From NCBI GenBank assembly GCA_963747735.1, contig CAVVGE010000019.1, positions 711,602-775,601 on the forward strand: a stretch of 64,000 nt of DNA. Direction: 5' to 3'. How positions within the stretch are numbered: position 1 is the stretch's first letter; every line of letters begins with the position of its first letter. The notes beneath the pieces were generated by a model that ran no database searches, was not told where the DNA came from, and worked only from the letters and a program-made list of their open reading frames with translations. Origin of the DNA: AP-15 sp963747735 (lineage in GTDB: Bacteria > Pseudomonadota > Alphaproteobacteria > ATCC43930 > CGMCC-115725). Below are positions 35,785 through 44,749 of the stretch, piece by piece. Position numbers and translations under genes: made by a program.

Positions 35785-36870
35785 TTGAGACACGATCATC
35801 ATGACGATTGCGATTCTGGCGGCATCTCGCGGCGGCGATGGCTCTGCGGGATGGCGGCGGTGGGGGCGAGCGCGGCGTTGCCTGCTAAAGGGGTATGGGC
35901 CCAGACGCCCGCGGCAAACGGCCGCCTGATCGACATCCATCACCATTATTACCCGCCCCAGATCATCGGCGGCTGGCAGGGATATATGAACCGGCACGGC
36001 GGCGGAAACCTGTCGCCCGGCGTCGCCCATTGGACGCCGCAGGCCTCGCTCGACGAGATGGACAGGAACGGCGTCGCGATATCGGTGTTGTCGCTGGCTT
36101 CGATTCCCGGCGTGTGGTTCGGCCTCGACACGGCGGGCATGCGCAAGATGGCGCGCAGCTGCAACGACTACGCCGCCAAGATGCAGCAGGACCATCCCGG
36201 CCGCTATGCGCGCTTTGCCTGCCTGCCGATGCCGGATGTCGATGGGTCGCTAAAGGAGATCGAATACGCGTTCGACACGCTGAAGGCCGACGGGATCAAC
36301 CTTTCGACCAGCTTTGGCGACCGCTGGCCGGGCGATCCGCTCTACAAGCCGGTGTTCGAAGAGCTGAACCGGCGCAAGGCCATCGTCTTTTTTCACCCCT
36401 ATGCGCCCTATTGCTGCGCCGGGCTCAACGACGCGACCCCCGGCGGCGTGCTCGAAAACCCGTACGATACCGGGCGCACGATCACGAGCCTCCTTTTCAG
36501 CGGCACCCTCGCCCGGCTCCGGGATATTCGCTGGCTTTTCTGTCATGGCGGCGGCGTGATGCCGATGCTCGCCGGTCGCGTCGAATATTTCGCCAACCGG
36601 CGCAAGGACCTGAAAGAGATCGCGCCGAACGGGGTGCTGGTCGAATTGCAGCGCCTCCATTACGACACCGCCAACGCCGCCTGGCCGATCTCGCTGGCGT
36701 CGCTCTTAAAGATGGTGGCACCGTCGCAAGTGTTGTTCGGCACCGACTTCCCCTATGTGCCGACGGCCATGCAAAGTGCCGCACTCGCCAAGGGCGGCCT
36801 TTCCGGCGACGCGCTCGCGGCAATCCGGTCGGGCAATGCCGCCCGCCTGATCCCGCGGCTCGCGACGTGA
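35785..36870 (+). CDS. exported ACMSD-like amidohydrolase
   Basis: 361 aa from TTG 35785, 8 nt after GGGAGGA. ISRRRWLCGMAAVGASAALP is a Tat-type signal, with cleavage near VWAQ. The mature protein has IDIHHHYYPP (metal H-x-H), VFFHPYAPYC, a barrel-end FCHGGGVMPML and GTDFPYVP (metal aspartate): the amidohydro_2/ACMSD group. An exported member of this group suggests periplasmic attack on an aromatic or lactone substrate. Substrate unknown. The FMN reductase follows after 66 bp. Confidence 0.82.
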   Translation: MRHDHHDDCDSGGISRRRWLCGMAAVGASAALPAKGVWAQTPAANGRLIDIHHHYYPPQIIGGWQGYMNRHGGGNLSPGVAHWTPQASLDEMDRNGVAISVLSLASIPGVWFGLDTAGMRKMARSCNDYAAKMQQDHPGRYARFACLPMPDVDGSLKEIEYAFDTLKADGINLSTSFGDRWPGDPLYKPVFEELNRRKAIVFFHPYAPYCCAGLNDATPGGVLENPYDTGRTITSLLFSGTLARLRDIRWLFCHGGGVMPMLAGRVEYFANRRKDLKEIAPNGVLVELQRLHYDTANAAWPISLASLLKMVAPSQVLFGTDFPYVPTAMQSAALAKGGLSGDALAAIRSGNAARLIPRLAT

Positions 36871-36936
36871 CCGCCTTGCCCCGCAGGGTCTGGGTGCTTT
36901 AAGGGGTTGGCATAACGTGGAGAAAGGGACGGGACG

Positions 36937-37506
36937 ATGAGCGATGCAAAGGGGGTCCGTGTTCTCGCAATTTGCGGCAGCCTGCGCGCGGGCTCTTACA
37001 ATCGCATGGCGCTGCAAACCGCGATCGAGCTGAAGCCGCCGGGCATGACGGTCGAGACCGCGGATATCGGCTCGATCCCGCTTTATAACGAGGATGTGCG
37101 CGCCCAGGGTTTCCCGCCATCGGTCGAGACCTTGCGCGGTCAGATCAAGGCGGCCGACGCGCTGCTGTTCGTGAGCCCCGAATACAATTATTCGATCTCC
37201 GGCGTCTTGAAGAATGCGATCGACTGGGCCTCGCGCCCGCCCGACCAGCCCTTTGCCGGCAAGCCCGTGGCGATCATGGGGGCCGGCGCCGGGATGGCCG
37301 GCACTGCGCGCGCGCAATACGACCTCCGCCGCTGCTGCGTCTTTCTCGACATGCATCCCTTGAACAAGCCCGAGGTCTTGATCGGCCAGGCGCAGACCAA
37401 GTTCGACGCAGCCGGCCGCTTCACCGACGAAGCCGGCCGCGGCTTTATCCGCGACCTTATGGCGGCGCTCGAAACCTGGACACGCCAGCTCGCCAGAAAG
37501 GGCTGA
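36937..37506 (+). CDS. NAD(P)H-dependent FMN reductase
   Basis: 189 aa flavodoxin-like protein. AICGSLRAGSYNRMAL binds the FMN phosphate, and SPEYNYSISGVLKNAIDW is the flavin-ring loop of the NADPH:FMN/azoreductase (ChrR/SsuE-like) family. Reduces FMN, quinones or metals with NAD(P)H in the cytoplasm. It could supply reduced flavin to the LLM monooxygenases elsewhere in the window, but nothing in the sequence ties them. ATG after GGGACGGGACG. Confidence 0.88.
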   Translation: MSDAKGVRVLAICGSLRAGSYNRMALQTAIELKPPGMTVETADIGSIPLYNEDVRAQGFPPSVETLRGQIKAADALLFVSPEYNYSISGVLKNAIDWASRPPDQPFAGKPVAIMGAGAGMAGTARAQYDLRRCCVFLDMHPLNKPEVLIGQAQTKFDAAGRFTDEAGRGFIRDLMAALETWTRQLARKG

Positions 37507-37608
37507 GGGGCTGGCTTGGATGCGCCGAACGTGTTCGTTCGCCCCCGCGGAAGAGGATGTGAAGGAATCGCGGCCGAGGTGGAAATCGGAAATGCTCTAT
37601 CTCGCTTT

Positions 37609-37624
37609 CCCGGCGAAAGCCGGG
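37609..37624. repeat. REP-like palindrome
   Basis: Perfect 6-bp arms CCCGGC/GCCGGG around GAAA; the same core as 15289-15306. Confidence 0.65.
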
Positions 37625-37707
37625 ACCCATTTCTCCACCCCTCCAAATTTTCAATCGGGTACAACTCCGTACAAGCAAATCTGGCACCTTGCTTGCGGAA
37701 GGATGGA

Positions 37708-37725
37708 CCCCGGCTTGCGCCGGGG
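37708..37725. repeat. REP-like palindrome
   Basis: Perfect 7-bp arms CCCCGGC/GCCGGGG around TTGC; the third copy of this family in the window. Confidence 0.65.
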
Positions 37726-37853
37726 AAGCGAGTAAAGCAGGTTGCTTGCCCCCGTGTTCAGGCCAGAGCCTGCCCCTGGCTGGAACAGGGGGGCAGGCTC
37801 TGGGTTGCCGCTTTCGCGCGCTTTCGCGGGAATGACAAAAAAGGAGGAACGTC

Positions 37854-38660
37854 ATGGATCTCGATTTCACCGGCAAGGTCGCGCTGATTACCGGCGCCGG
37901 CAACGGCATCGGCCGCGCCACGGCGCTCGCCTTTGCCAAAAGCGGGGCCAAAATCGTCGTCGTCGATCGCGATACGGCGGGGGGCGAGGCCACCGCCGGG
38001 ATCATCCGCCAGCAGGGCGGCGACGCCCGCGTCGTCGGCGCCGACGTGACCAAATCGGCCGATGTGCAGAACTACGTCAAGGCCGCGCTCGACGCCTATG
38101 GCGCGATCGACTGCTTTTTCAACAATGCCGGCATCGAGGGAAAATGGGCGCACACGGCCGAGCATGACGAGGACGCGTTCGACCAGGTCATCGCGGTCAA
38201 CGTCAAGGGCGTGTTTCTCGGCCTGCGCCACGTCTTGCCGGTCATGCTGCGCCAAGGGCGCGGTGCGATCGTCAATACCGCTTCGGTCGCGGGGCTGGTG
38301 GCGACGCCGGGGATGCCGGCCTATGTCGCCTCGAAGCACGCGGTCATCGGGCTGACCAAGACCGCGGCCGGCGAGGTCGCGCGCCAGGGTATCCGGGTCA
38401 ATGCGGTCTGCCCGGGCCCGGTCGATACCCGAATGATCCATTCGCTCGAAGCCCAGCTCAACCCCGCCGACCCGGCGAGCGTCGGCCGTCGCTATCAATC
38501 GGCGATCCCGCTCGGCCGTTATGTCGCGGTGGACGAGATCGCCAATACTGTCCTATTTCTATGCTCGGATTTCGCCTCGGCGATCACCGGCGCGCAATAT
38601 GTCGTCGATGGCGGCCGCACCGCCACCGGCGGCGCGGTGACTCAGGCGATAGAGCACTGA
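37854..38660 (+). CDS. SDR-family oxidoreductase
   Basis: 268 aa with a strong ribosome site (AAGGAGGAACGTC) before the ATG. TGAGNGIGRATA (cofactor glycine motif), NNAGIEG, IVNTASVAG (serine) and YVASKHAVIG (Tyr-Lys pair) are complete, with a C-terminal YVVDGGRTA. Cytoplasmic NAD(P)-dependent dehydrogenase. The ROK kinase gene starts 41 bp downstream, so the two may be cotranscribed. Substrate unknown. Confidence 0.9.
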   Translation: MDLDFTGKVALITGAGNGIGRATALAFAKSGAKIVVVDRDTAGGEATAGIIRQQGGDARVVGADVTKSADVQNYVKAALDAYGAIDCFFNNAGIEGKWAHTAEHDEDAFDQVIAVNVKGVFLGLRHVLPVMLRQGRGAIVNTASVAGLVATPGMPAYVASKHAVIGLTKTAAGEVARQGIRVNAVCPGPVDTRMIHSLEAQLNPADPASVGRRYQSAIPLGRYVAVDEIANTVLFLCSDFASAITGAQYVVDGGRTATGGAVTQAIEH

Positions 38661-38701
38661 GCGGCGGCAGCACCGGTTCCGCTCGGCGGGAAGGGTAACT
38701 C

Positions 38702-39466
38702 ATGGACGAGACGCGCACGCTGGCGATCGATATCGGCGGCACCGGGATCAAGGCGGCGCTGCTCGACGGGGCCGGGCAGATGATCACCAAGCGCCAGCGT
38801 GTGCCGACCCCGCCAAAGCCGGTCGCACCCGATGCGCTGGTGCACGCGATCGGCCAGGTTACCGCGCCCCTCGGCGATTTCGACCGGGTGTCGGTCGGGT
38901 TTCCCGGCTATATCCGCGACGGCAAGGTGCTGACCGCTCCCAATCTCGGGACCGAGGCGCTGGCCGGTTTCGATTTGCAAGGGGCGTTGGCTCGACGCTG
39001 GGGCAAACCGGTGCGGGTGTTGAACGACGCCGATGTCCAGGGCTATGGCGCCATCAAGGGCGCAGGGATCGAGATGGTGCTGACCTTGGGGACGGGTGCG
39101 GGCACCGCGATCTTTCGCGACGGTGAGATCATGCCGCATCTCGAGCTCGCCCATCACCCGGTCAGCGGCAAAAAGACCTACGACGAATATATCGGCAACG
39201 CCGCCCGGCAAAAAATCGGCCGGAAAAAGTGGGGCAAGCGGGTCGCCAAGGTGATCGGCATATTGCGCGAGGTGATCCGCTTCGACCATCTCTATCTCGG
39301 CGGCGGCAACTCCGAGGATTTGCGCTTTCCGCTGCCCGACGACGTGACCATCGTGTCGAACACCGACGGGCTCACCGGCGGCATCGGGCTGTGGCGGGTC
39401 GCGTCGGGCAAAGCCGCAGCGGACCCCGCTGGCGATGACGCCCCCGCGGCGGAAGCCGGCGCATAA
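38702..39466 (+). CDS. ROK-family kinase, polyphosphate-glucokinase-like
   Basis: 254 aa. LAIDIGGTGIKAALLD is the phosphate-binding motif, LNDADVQGYGAIKG holds the catalytic aspartate, and LTLGTGAGTAIFRDG is the second phosphate loop. The short length and KKTYDEYIGNAARQKIGRKKW resemble polyphosphate glucokinase rather than classic ROK repressors; there is no HTH domain. Expected reaction: phosphorylation of glucose with polyphosphate or ATP. The C-terminal 20 residues are Ala/Asp-rich. Confidence 0.85.
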   Translation: MDETRTLAIDIGGTGIKAALLDGAGQMITKRQRVPTPPKPVAPDALVHAIGQVTAPLGDFDRVSVGFPGYIRDGKVLTAPNLGTEALAGFDLQGALARRWGKPVRVLNDADVQGYGAIKGAGIEMVLTLGTGAGTAIFRDGEIMPHLELAHHPVSGKKTYDEYIGNAARQKIGRKKWGKRVAKVIGILREVIRFDHLYLGGGNSEDLRFPLPDDVTIVSNTDGLTGGIGLWRVASGKAAADPAGDDAPAAEAGA

Positions 39467-39510
39467 CCCATTTTCGCCCGCACCCAAGCACATTCCGAGA
39501 GCAGGGCGCC

Positions 39511-40371
39511 GTGCGGCGATCGGCCACGATCCTGGCAGCGTTGCTGCTCGCCGGCTGCGCCGCCGCACCCAGCGAGCAGCCGGCGCCGCGGGGACGCATC
39601 TCGGCGACGACATCGCTCAACGCCCACATACCGCCTTTTGCCCGCTGGCCCTATCAGCCGTTTTCCCGCGAGGCGGCGGTGCAGCTGGCGCTCGGCGAAT
39701 GGCGCGCCTTCAAGCAGCCGATCGTCTACCCGAACCAGGAGCTGCCGGAGGACGAGGAGCGCGAGGAAGGGCTGTGGCAGCGGGTCGGGCTCTACTGGTG
39801 GCTCGGCCTCGATCCGAGCTGGCGCGAGCAGGGCTGGACCGGCATTCACGACGAGAACGGCCGGGTGTTCCCCGACACCCGCGACGGCTTTTACGCCTGG
39901 TCGGCGGCGTTCGTCTCGTATGTGATGCGTCTTGCCGGGGCCGGCCCGAGCTTTCCCTATTCGGCGACCCACTCGGATTATATCAATGCTGCCGCGCGCC
40001 ACGATCCCGGTATCGCGCTGACCCCGGAGCGCGTCGAGGCTTATGCGCCGCAGCGCGGCGACCTGATCTGCTTGTGGCGCGGCCGGCGGCAAGTGACGTT
40101 CGACCAGCTGCCGGCCGGCCGTTTTCCGGGCCATTGCGACATCGTCGTCGGCATGAAGCCCGGCGAGCTCGAGGTGATCGGCGGCAATGTCGACAACGCA
40201 GTCGCGATGAAGCCGATCCCGGCGACTGCCGATGGCCGCCTCGCCGGCCCCGACGGCGTCGTCCTCGACCCCGACCATCACTGGTTCGTGGTGCTGAAAG
40301 TCAATTACCAGCAGACTGGAACGCCGCAGCCGACTGCGATCTCGGCGCTGCCTGCCCCGCGACCCGGATAG
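39511..40371 (+). CDS. DUF2272 lipoprotein
   Basis: 286 aa from GTG 39511. A lipoprotein signal (ILAALLLAGCAAAP, cysteine at ~16) leads to a globular domain with GFYAWSAAFVSYVMRLAGAG, APQRGDLICLWRGR and GHCDIVVG, which match DUF2272. The Cys/His positions resemble the CHAP/NlpC class of cysteine peptidases, so cell-wall binding or cleavage is possible. Outer membrane or periplasmic side. It follows the ROK gene by 44 bp. Confidence 0.75.
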   Translation: MRRSATILAALLLAGCAAAPSEQPAPRGRISATTSLNAHIPPFARWPYQPFSREAAVQLALGEWRAFKQPIVYPNQELPEDEEREEGLWQRVGLYWWLGLDPSWREQGWTGIHDENGRVFPDTRDGFYAWSAAFVSYVMRLAGAGPSFPYSATHSDYINAAARHDPGIALTPERVEAYAPQRGDLICLWRGRRQVTFDQLPAGRFPGHCDIVVGMKPGELEVIGGNVDNAVAMKPIPATADGRLAGPDGVVLDPDHHWFVVLKVNYQQTGTPQPTAISALPAPRPG

Positions 40372-40835
40372 GCTGGCCTTGGCCACGCTGACCGGGGCGA
40401 CGGTGCTTGTGGCGCTGGTGAGCGAGGTCTCACGCGCCTGAGCCATCAGCGGCGCCAACGGTTCCCCGCTTCAATCTCTTGCGGGGCGAACATGGTTGTC
40501 CGGCTGCCCCGCGGGACAACCGTATCACGGAGCAAGCGCGGAACTGTCGCTGCATCTTTAAGAAAACTCATCGGTGGGCGGCACTGCTTATGCATCTTTG
40601 ATGGATTTTAGGGATATGCGACCCGCGTCGGCTCAGAACCCGAAGCGATGTTAGGCTCTCCACAGGGGGCGCCAGCTGGGCTTCTGTTGAACGACGCTGA
40701 CCACGCGGCGGCAACCCCGGCCTCTCTGCCGCTTACGATGTGCTTTATTTTCGGTTGACAAATCGACATGCATTAATTCTCCTGTAAGCACTGGATGTCT
40801 GCGCGTTCGACCCTGCTTATCCTGAGGGGGTCGAG
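40372..40835. other. intergenic region with one hairpin, no gene seen
   Basis: 464 bp. GGTTGTCC (40494-40501) pairs with GGACAACC (40514-40521) around a GC loop; no T-run follows, so its role as a terminator of the DUF2272 gene is uncertain. The rest is lower in GC than the coding regions. GAGGGGGTCGAG at the right end is the ribosome site of the AraC-like remnant. Confidence 0.45.
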
Positions 40836-41360
40836 ATGCCTTCAAGCACCGTCCGCAAATTCATCGACCCGGATATGTATTTTTCGGGGATCCGAAATTT
40901 GCAGATCGAGGGAATCGTTACAAAGCGCGGCGAATTCCACGCGGTATCGACGCGCATCGACCTGCACCGCCTGTGGATGCATCGCTTTGACGAGAGCCTG
41001 CCTCGCATCATGCGGCAACCGGGGCGGCGGCGGGGTCAGCCGTGGCGGCGGCGGCAACCGGGGCGGCGCCGGGGTCAGCCGCGGCGGCGGAGCCACTCGG
41101 GGCAATTTCAACAGCGGCAACTTTCAACGCGACGTATCGGGCAGCCGCAACTTTGCAGCGAACCGCAACGTCAGCGGAAACGTGAATGTGAACCGCAACG
41201 TCGCGGTCAGCGGTGGCGGCTACGGGGGCGGCGGCTATTAGGCCCCAACTGGGGCGGTGTCGCCGCCGGCGCCGGTGTGGCGGCAATGGCGAGCAGTGCC
41301 GCTGCCTCCTCTACATATTATGCGCCGCCGCCCTATCAGTATTACCCGTCCGGCTACTAA
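40836..41360 (+). pseudogene. chimera: AraC-regulator N-terminus joined to a broken Gly-rich protein gene
   Basis: From ATG 40836 the first ~60 codons read as an AraC-family sensor start (VRKFIDPDMYFSGIRN, ending RIDLHRLWMHRFDESLPRI). At about 41013 the sequence changes to a Gly/Arg/Asn repeat region. This reads best in another frame as NRGGGGVSRGGGGNRGG and GNVNVNRNVAVSGGGYGGGG. A one-base loss near 41236 then creates TAG, and the original frame resumes as GPNWGGVAAGAGVAAMAS up to PPYQYYPSGY and the stop at 41360. So two unrelated gene pieces are joined, and the second has its own frameshift. Confidence 0.6.
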
Positions 41361-41446
41361 TCGTGTCAGATTGACGGCAGCGCAGCGCCGCTGCAAACCT
41401 GGCTCGTCTGGACGTCGTATCAGAAATCCGGGACTATCTTCTGAAA

Positions 41447-42025
41447 TCAGTCGGCCGCCATCACCTCGCGGCCGCGACCGCCATCGATCATCGCCTCAGC
41501 GAGCCACGGCTCGCGGTAGAGCGCTGCGCGGTAATGCGCCCGGACTGCGGCAACCAGCTCGCCATTGCGGCCGAGCAGAGCGTCGCCGAGCTCGATCATG
41601 CGAAGATTGGGCCAGGCGCGCGGCCGTAGCCGCACCACCTCGCGGACAACCCAAGCCGCGCCCCGGCTCGGATCGTGCTGGGCCAGGATCAGGATCGCGG
41701 CGGCGGTCGAGCGCGAGATGCCGGCATGGCAGTGAACCAGGAGATGAGCACCGGCATCGTCGCCAGCCGGGACAAGGCCGCGGCCGAAGGCGAGCAATAC
41801 TCCGACATCCCACGATTGCGGCACCTGCCGACCGGCACCCGGCTCGATCACGTCGTTAAAACGCAGCTTCAGCCGCCGGTGGAGGTCAAAACGGCGCAGC
41901 GCGTCGGGCTCGGGCCAGCCGGGATCGAGGATCGAAAGCACATGAGTTACGTCGCCCGCGCAACCGGCGAGCTCATCCACCCCACAAATCGTGATCCGCA
42001 ACGGCGGCGGCCCAGCATCGATCAC
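41447..42025 (-). CDS. tyrosine/dual-specificity protein phosphatase-like protein
   Basis: 192 aa from GTG 42023-42025, preceded by AGGAAGGAGG. The P-loop LLVHCHAGISRSTAAA (HCxxGxxRS) is the active site of cysteine phosphatases, and RFNDVIEPG upstream would place the general-acid aspartate. The following helices (VVREVVRLRPRAWPN) match bacterial PTP-like proteins often annotated as tyrosine phosphatases. Cytoplasmic; target unknown. No kinase gene is adjacent. Confidence 0.82.
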   Translation of the reverse strand: MIDAGPPPLRITICGVDELAGCAGDVTHVLSILDPGWPEPDALRRFDLHRRLKLRFNDVIEPGAGRQVPQSWDVGVLLAFGRGLVPAGDDAGAHLLVHCHAGISRSTAAAILILAQHDPSRGAAWVVREVVRLRPRAWPNLRMIELGDALLGRNGELVAAVRAHYRAALYREPWLAEAMIDGGRGREVMAAD

Positions 42026-42374
42026 CCGCTCCTCCTTCCTGTCGACACAGAACCTATCGCAGGCTTGTGGCAAAACTGTGTGCGCCCACCGGCAAGCGGC
42101 CAAAAACGTCTGGCCTTTCGGGACGGCGAACCTATCGGCGACGTGCCGCAATTCCCCGATCGGCAATGCTGGAGAGAATCCGTGGCATCACACCAGGAAA
42201 TCGACGTGACAAAGCTCCCGCGCAATCCCATCGGGCCCTGCCCGCCGGATACCCCGGCTCTTTTCTTTATGGGGTCTTTTCGTTTCGCGCCCAGCTCTAC
42301 TCGCGAGCAGCCGAGGCGATGCCAAACAGAGCTCGCCTCAGGGTTTTGCTCGGAGTTTCGCAGGTGTTGTTCAG

Positions 42375-43006
42375 ATGCGACGTTCGCTTTTGGCCGCCGT
42401 GGCCGCCCTGACTGTCGCCACCCTCGCACCCGCCGCCCGCGCCGGCGCCCCCGGCCCGACTGCGTTCATAGCCGCGCTCGGGGCCAGCTTCAGCTGCTGT
42501 CGAGGAGCGCCGCACCCGAGCAACGGACGGCAGAACTCTATCAGCTGTTCCAGCAGGATTTTGATGTTCCAGGTCTCGGTCGCTTCATTCTCGGCCGTTA
42601 TTGGCGGATGTTGAACGAGCCGCAACAGCGGGAGTTTCTCGGGCTGTTCCAGAACTATGTGGTGATCGCCTACAGCCGGCGGCTGCTGCAATTTGCCGAC
42701 CTGGGCACCGCTCCGCGCGTGACCGGCACGCGAGCGGACGAGGACAGCGTTATCGTCTCCAGCGAGATCGCCCGGAATTCCGGGAATCTGTCCGCGTCTG
42801 CCGCTTCGGCCCAGCCGATCAAGGTCGATTGGCGGCTGACCCCGTGCCACGGGGCATATCGGATCGCCGACGTCGTCATCGACGGCTTCAGCCTGGCGGC
42901 GAGCGGGCGCTCCGAAGTGGCCGGGGTCATCGAGCGCAACGGCGGCCAGGCGCAATCAGTTCTGGCGGTCCTGCGACAGCAGATCGCCGCCGCCGGCCGC
43001 CGCTGA
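42375..43006 (+). pseudogene. MlaC/Ttg2D-like phospholipid-binding protein, frameshifted
   Basis: The start ATG at 42375 opens a signal peptide (LLAAVAALTVATLAPAARA) and AFIAALG in one frame. The rest, LQLLSRSAAPEQRTAEL to VLAVLRQQIAAAGRR, lies in another frame up to TGA at 43006. The shift is at GGGG 42480-42483; one more G restores LGGQLQLL. The body has QREFLGLFQNYVVIAYSRRL and VDWRLTPCHGAYRIADVVIDG, the MlaC/Ttg2D core that carries phospholipids (or hopanoids, HpnM) across the periplasm. No Mla permease genes are adjacent. Homopolymer position suggests possible sequencing error. Confidence 0.75.
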
Positions 43007-43088
43007 AAAAATCCACGCGGTGTGAGCCTGCTCACAGCGTCGGCGCCGCCCGCAGACAAGATGCAGACAAAGCGAGCGGGAGGATGAA

Positions 43089-44732
43089 ATGGAGGCCGAT
43101 CCGACCAGCCTTACCTATACCGCCTGCGCGATCTTGATCGCCGTCTATGCCTGGGGCCGGTTCAACACGCCGCCCAGCAACCGCTCCTCGACCCGGCAGG
43201 CGCTCTATTGGTGGAGCGGGGCCGGCTATGTGTTCAGCGCCCTGGCTCTGTTTGTCGTCCTGTCGATCCTGTTGAAGGCGGCGGTGTGGCGCGGCGCGTT
43301 GCTCGGCAAGCTCGACGATCAGGCGCTGCCGGCGCCGCTGATCGCCACCTTGGCGATGACCACCTTGCTGCCTTCGGTACCGTTGCTGAAGCGGCTCGAC
43401 GAGTGGTTCTTGTCGGTCTTTCTCGATTGGGCGGAAATCCCGGCCGAGGTCAAGCGCCGCGCCGCGGCAATGACGCCGCACAGCTTTGCGCTCGGCGCCG
43501 GCGACGTTGTCGAGCTGCGCGAAACCTTCAGCGACGACATGTATGGCGACAATCTGGTCGGGCATCTGCGGGCCCGCCGGGGCGAGGGGCTGGCGCTTTC
43601 GCAATATCGTCTGACCCGCGTGGTCAAGCTTTACGACCGCCTGCGCAAGCTGGCGCGAGAGCAGCGCTACGCCCGCTTTTTTGCCGAGGCGGAGGCCGAG
43701 TTTGCCGAATTGGAAAAGCGCACGGTGGACTTTTTGCGCCGCTCCGCGGCCTCGCTGAGCATCGCCGAACGGCTGCACCGGCTCGACGCAGAGGCGGATT
43801 ACGAGGAGCTGGTAAAAGAGCGGCGGGAGACTTTTGCCCGCGATTGCCGCGACATCTTTATCGCGCTGGCGCGGTTTCTGGCGCATGCGGTGCTGCGCTC
43901 CGAGGCGAGCGAAAAGGCGATCCTGCGGCGCTTGCGCGAGGCCGGCTTTGCCGCGGCCGAGCCGATGAACCTGCCGCAATTCCCGATCGACAGCCTGACC
44001 GTGCTGGCGCTCGGGGTGCTGGTTTATCTCGCCCTGGTCTCGCTCTTTTTCGATCATATGCAGGGCTTGTCGCCACATGCCCCGCTCGGGCTGGTCGTCG
44101 CCCTCAAGGTATGGCTCGTGCGGCTGGCGCCGATCTGCGCAACGGTGTGGCTGATGCAGCGGTTCTCGTTCTTTCGCCGCGATCCGGGCGGCCCGATGCG
44201 CTATTCCGCCTATCTCACCAACGCCCTTCTGGCGAGCGGGATCGCCGCCGCCATTTCTGTCGCATTTTATTTCTGCGGTGGCGATGGGCCGGCCGATCTT
44301 CGGACCGGCATCGTCGGCGACCGGCCGCTGATCTTGCTGACCCTGCCGCTCGGTTTCGGCGTCGCGCTGTGCTGCGACGATTGGGTCGAGGACCGGGCGC
44401 CGCCATGGTGGCTGCGCTTTGCGGAAGCGGGCGGCTGCGGCCTGATGATGGCGGTGGCGACGGTGCTGCTCTATCTCGAGGACCTGATGCCGTTCGCCAA
44501 TGCGCTCTCGGACTGGAAGCTGCCGCTGGTGCTGGCGATGCCGGCGGCGATGGCTGTCGTGATCGGCGGCTCTGTGCCCGATATCTACCGCTCGGCGCGG
44601 CGGGCGGCGAGCGCGCGCCGGGCCGAGGCAAGCCGGATTGGCGTGCCGGTCCAGAGTTCGCCCCTTATGCCTGCCCCGATGGCCGCCCCGATGGCCGCCC
44701 CGATGAGGGCCGACGAGCCGGTGGCGCCATAA
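43089..44732 (+). CDS. multi-pass membrane protein of unknown function
   Basis: 547 aa from ATG 43089 (GGGAGGATGAA upstream). Two membrane segments at the start (~10-22 and 45-65) and a third (~80-95) lead to a ~200-residue cytoplasmic region with charged helices and heptads (RKLAREQRYARFFAEAEAEF). A cluster of about five membrane segments follows (~295-500). The tail has PMPAPMAAPMAAPM repeats. I do not recognise the family. The layout, with a long coiled domain between membrane blocks, is like sensors or mechanosensitive-type proteins but no motif proves this. The flanking genes give no clue. Confidence 0.7.
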   Translation: MEADPTSLTYTACAILIAVYAWGRFNTPPSNRSSTRQALYWWSGAGYVFSALALFVVLSILLKAAVWRGALLGKLDDQALPAPLIATLAMTTLLPSVPLLKRLDEWFLSVFLDWAEIPAEVKRRAAAMTPHSFALGAGDVVELRETFSDDMYGDNLVGHLRARRGEGLALSQYRLTRVVKLYDRLRKLAREQRYARFFAEAEAEFAELEKRTVDFLRRSAASLSIAERLHRLDAEADYEELVKERRETFARDCRDIFIALARFLAHAVLRSEASEKAILRRLREAGFAAAEPMNLPQFPIDSLTVLALGVLVYLALVSLFFDHMQGLSPHAPLGLVVALKVWLVRLAPICATVWLMQRFSFFRRDPGGPMRYSAYLTNALLASGIAAAISVAFYFCGGDGPADLRTGIVGDRPLILLTLPLGFGVALCCDDWVEDRAPPWWLRFAEAGGCGLMMAVATVLLYLEDLMPFANALSDWKLPLVLAMPAAMAVVIGGSVPDIYRSARRAASARRAEASRIGVPVQSSPLMPAPMAAPMAAPMRADEPVAP

Positions 44733-44749
44733 CGCCGCGGGCACCGATT

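Larger units (their letters stand above)
37507..37853. other. intergenic region rich in REP-like palindromes
   Basis: 347 bp with no gene I can support. It contains CCCGGC-GAAA-GCCGGG (37609-37624), CCCCGGC-TTGC-GCCGGGG (37708-37725) and a half-site CGCTTTCGCGGGAATGAC near 37820-37838. The last part holds AAAAAAGGAGGAACGTC, the ribosome site of the SDR gene. Confidence 0.6.

Noticed and set aside
40494..40521. Terminator of the DUF2272 gene
   Set aside because: The stem is good but no T-run follows, and it lies more than 100 bp after the stop; kept only as a hairpin in the intergenic note.
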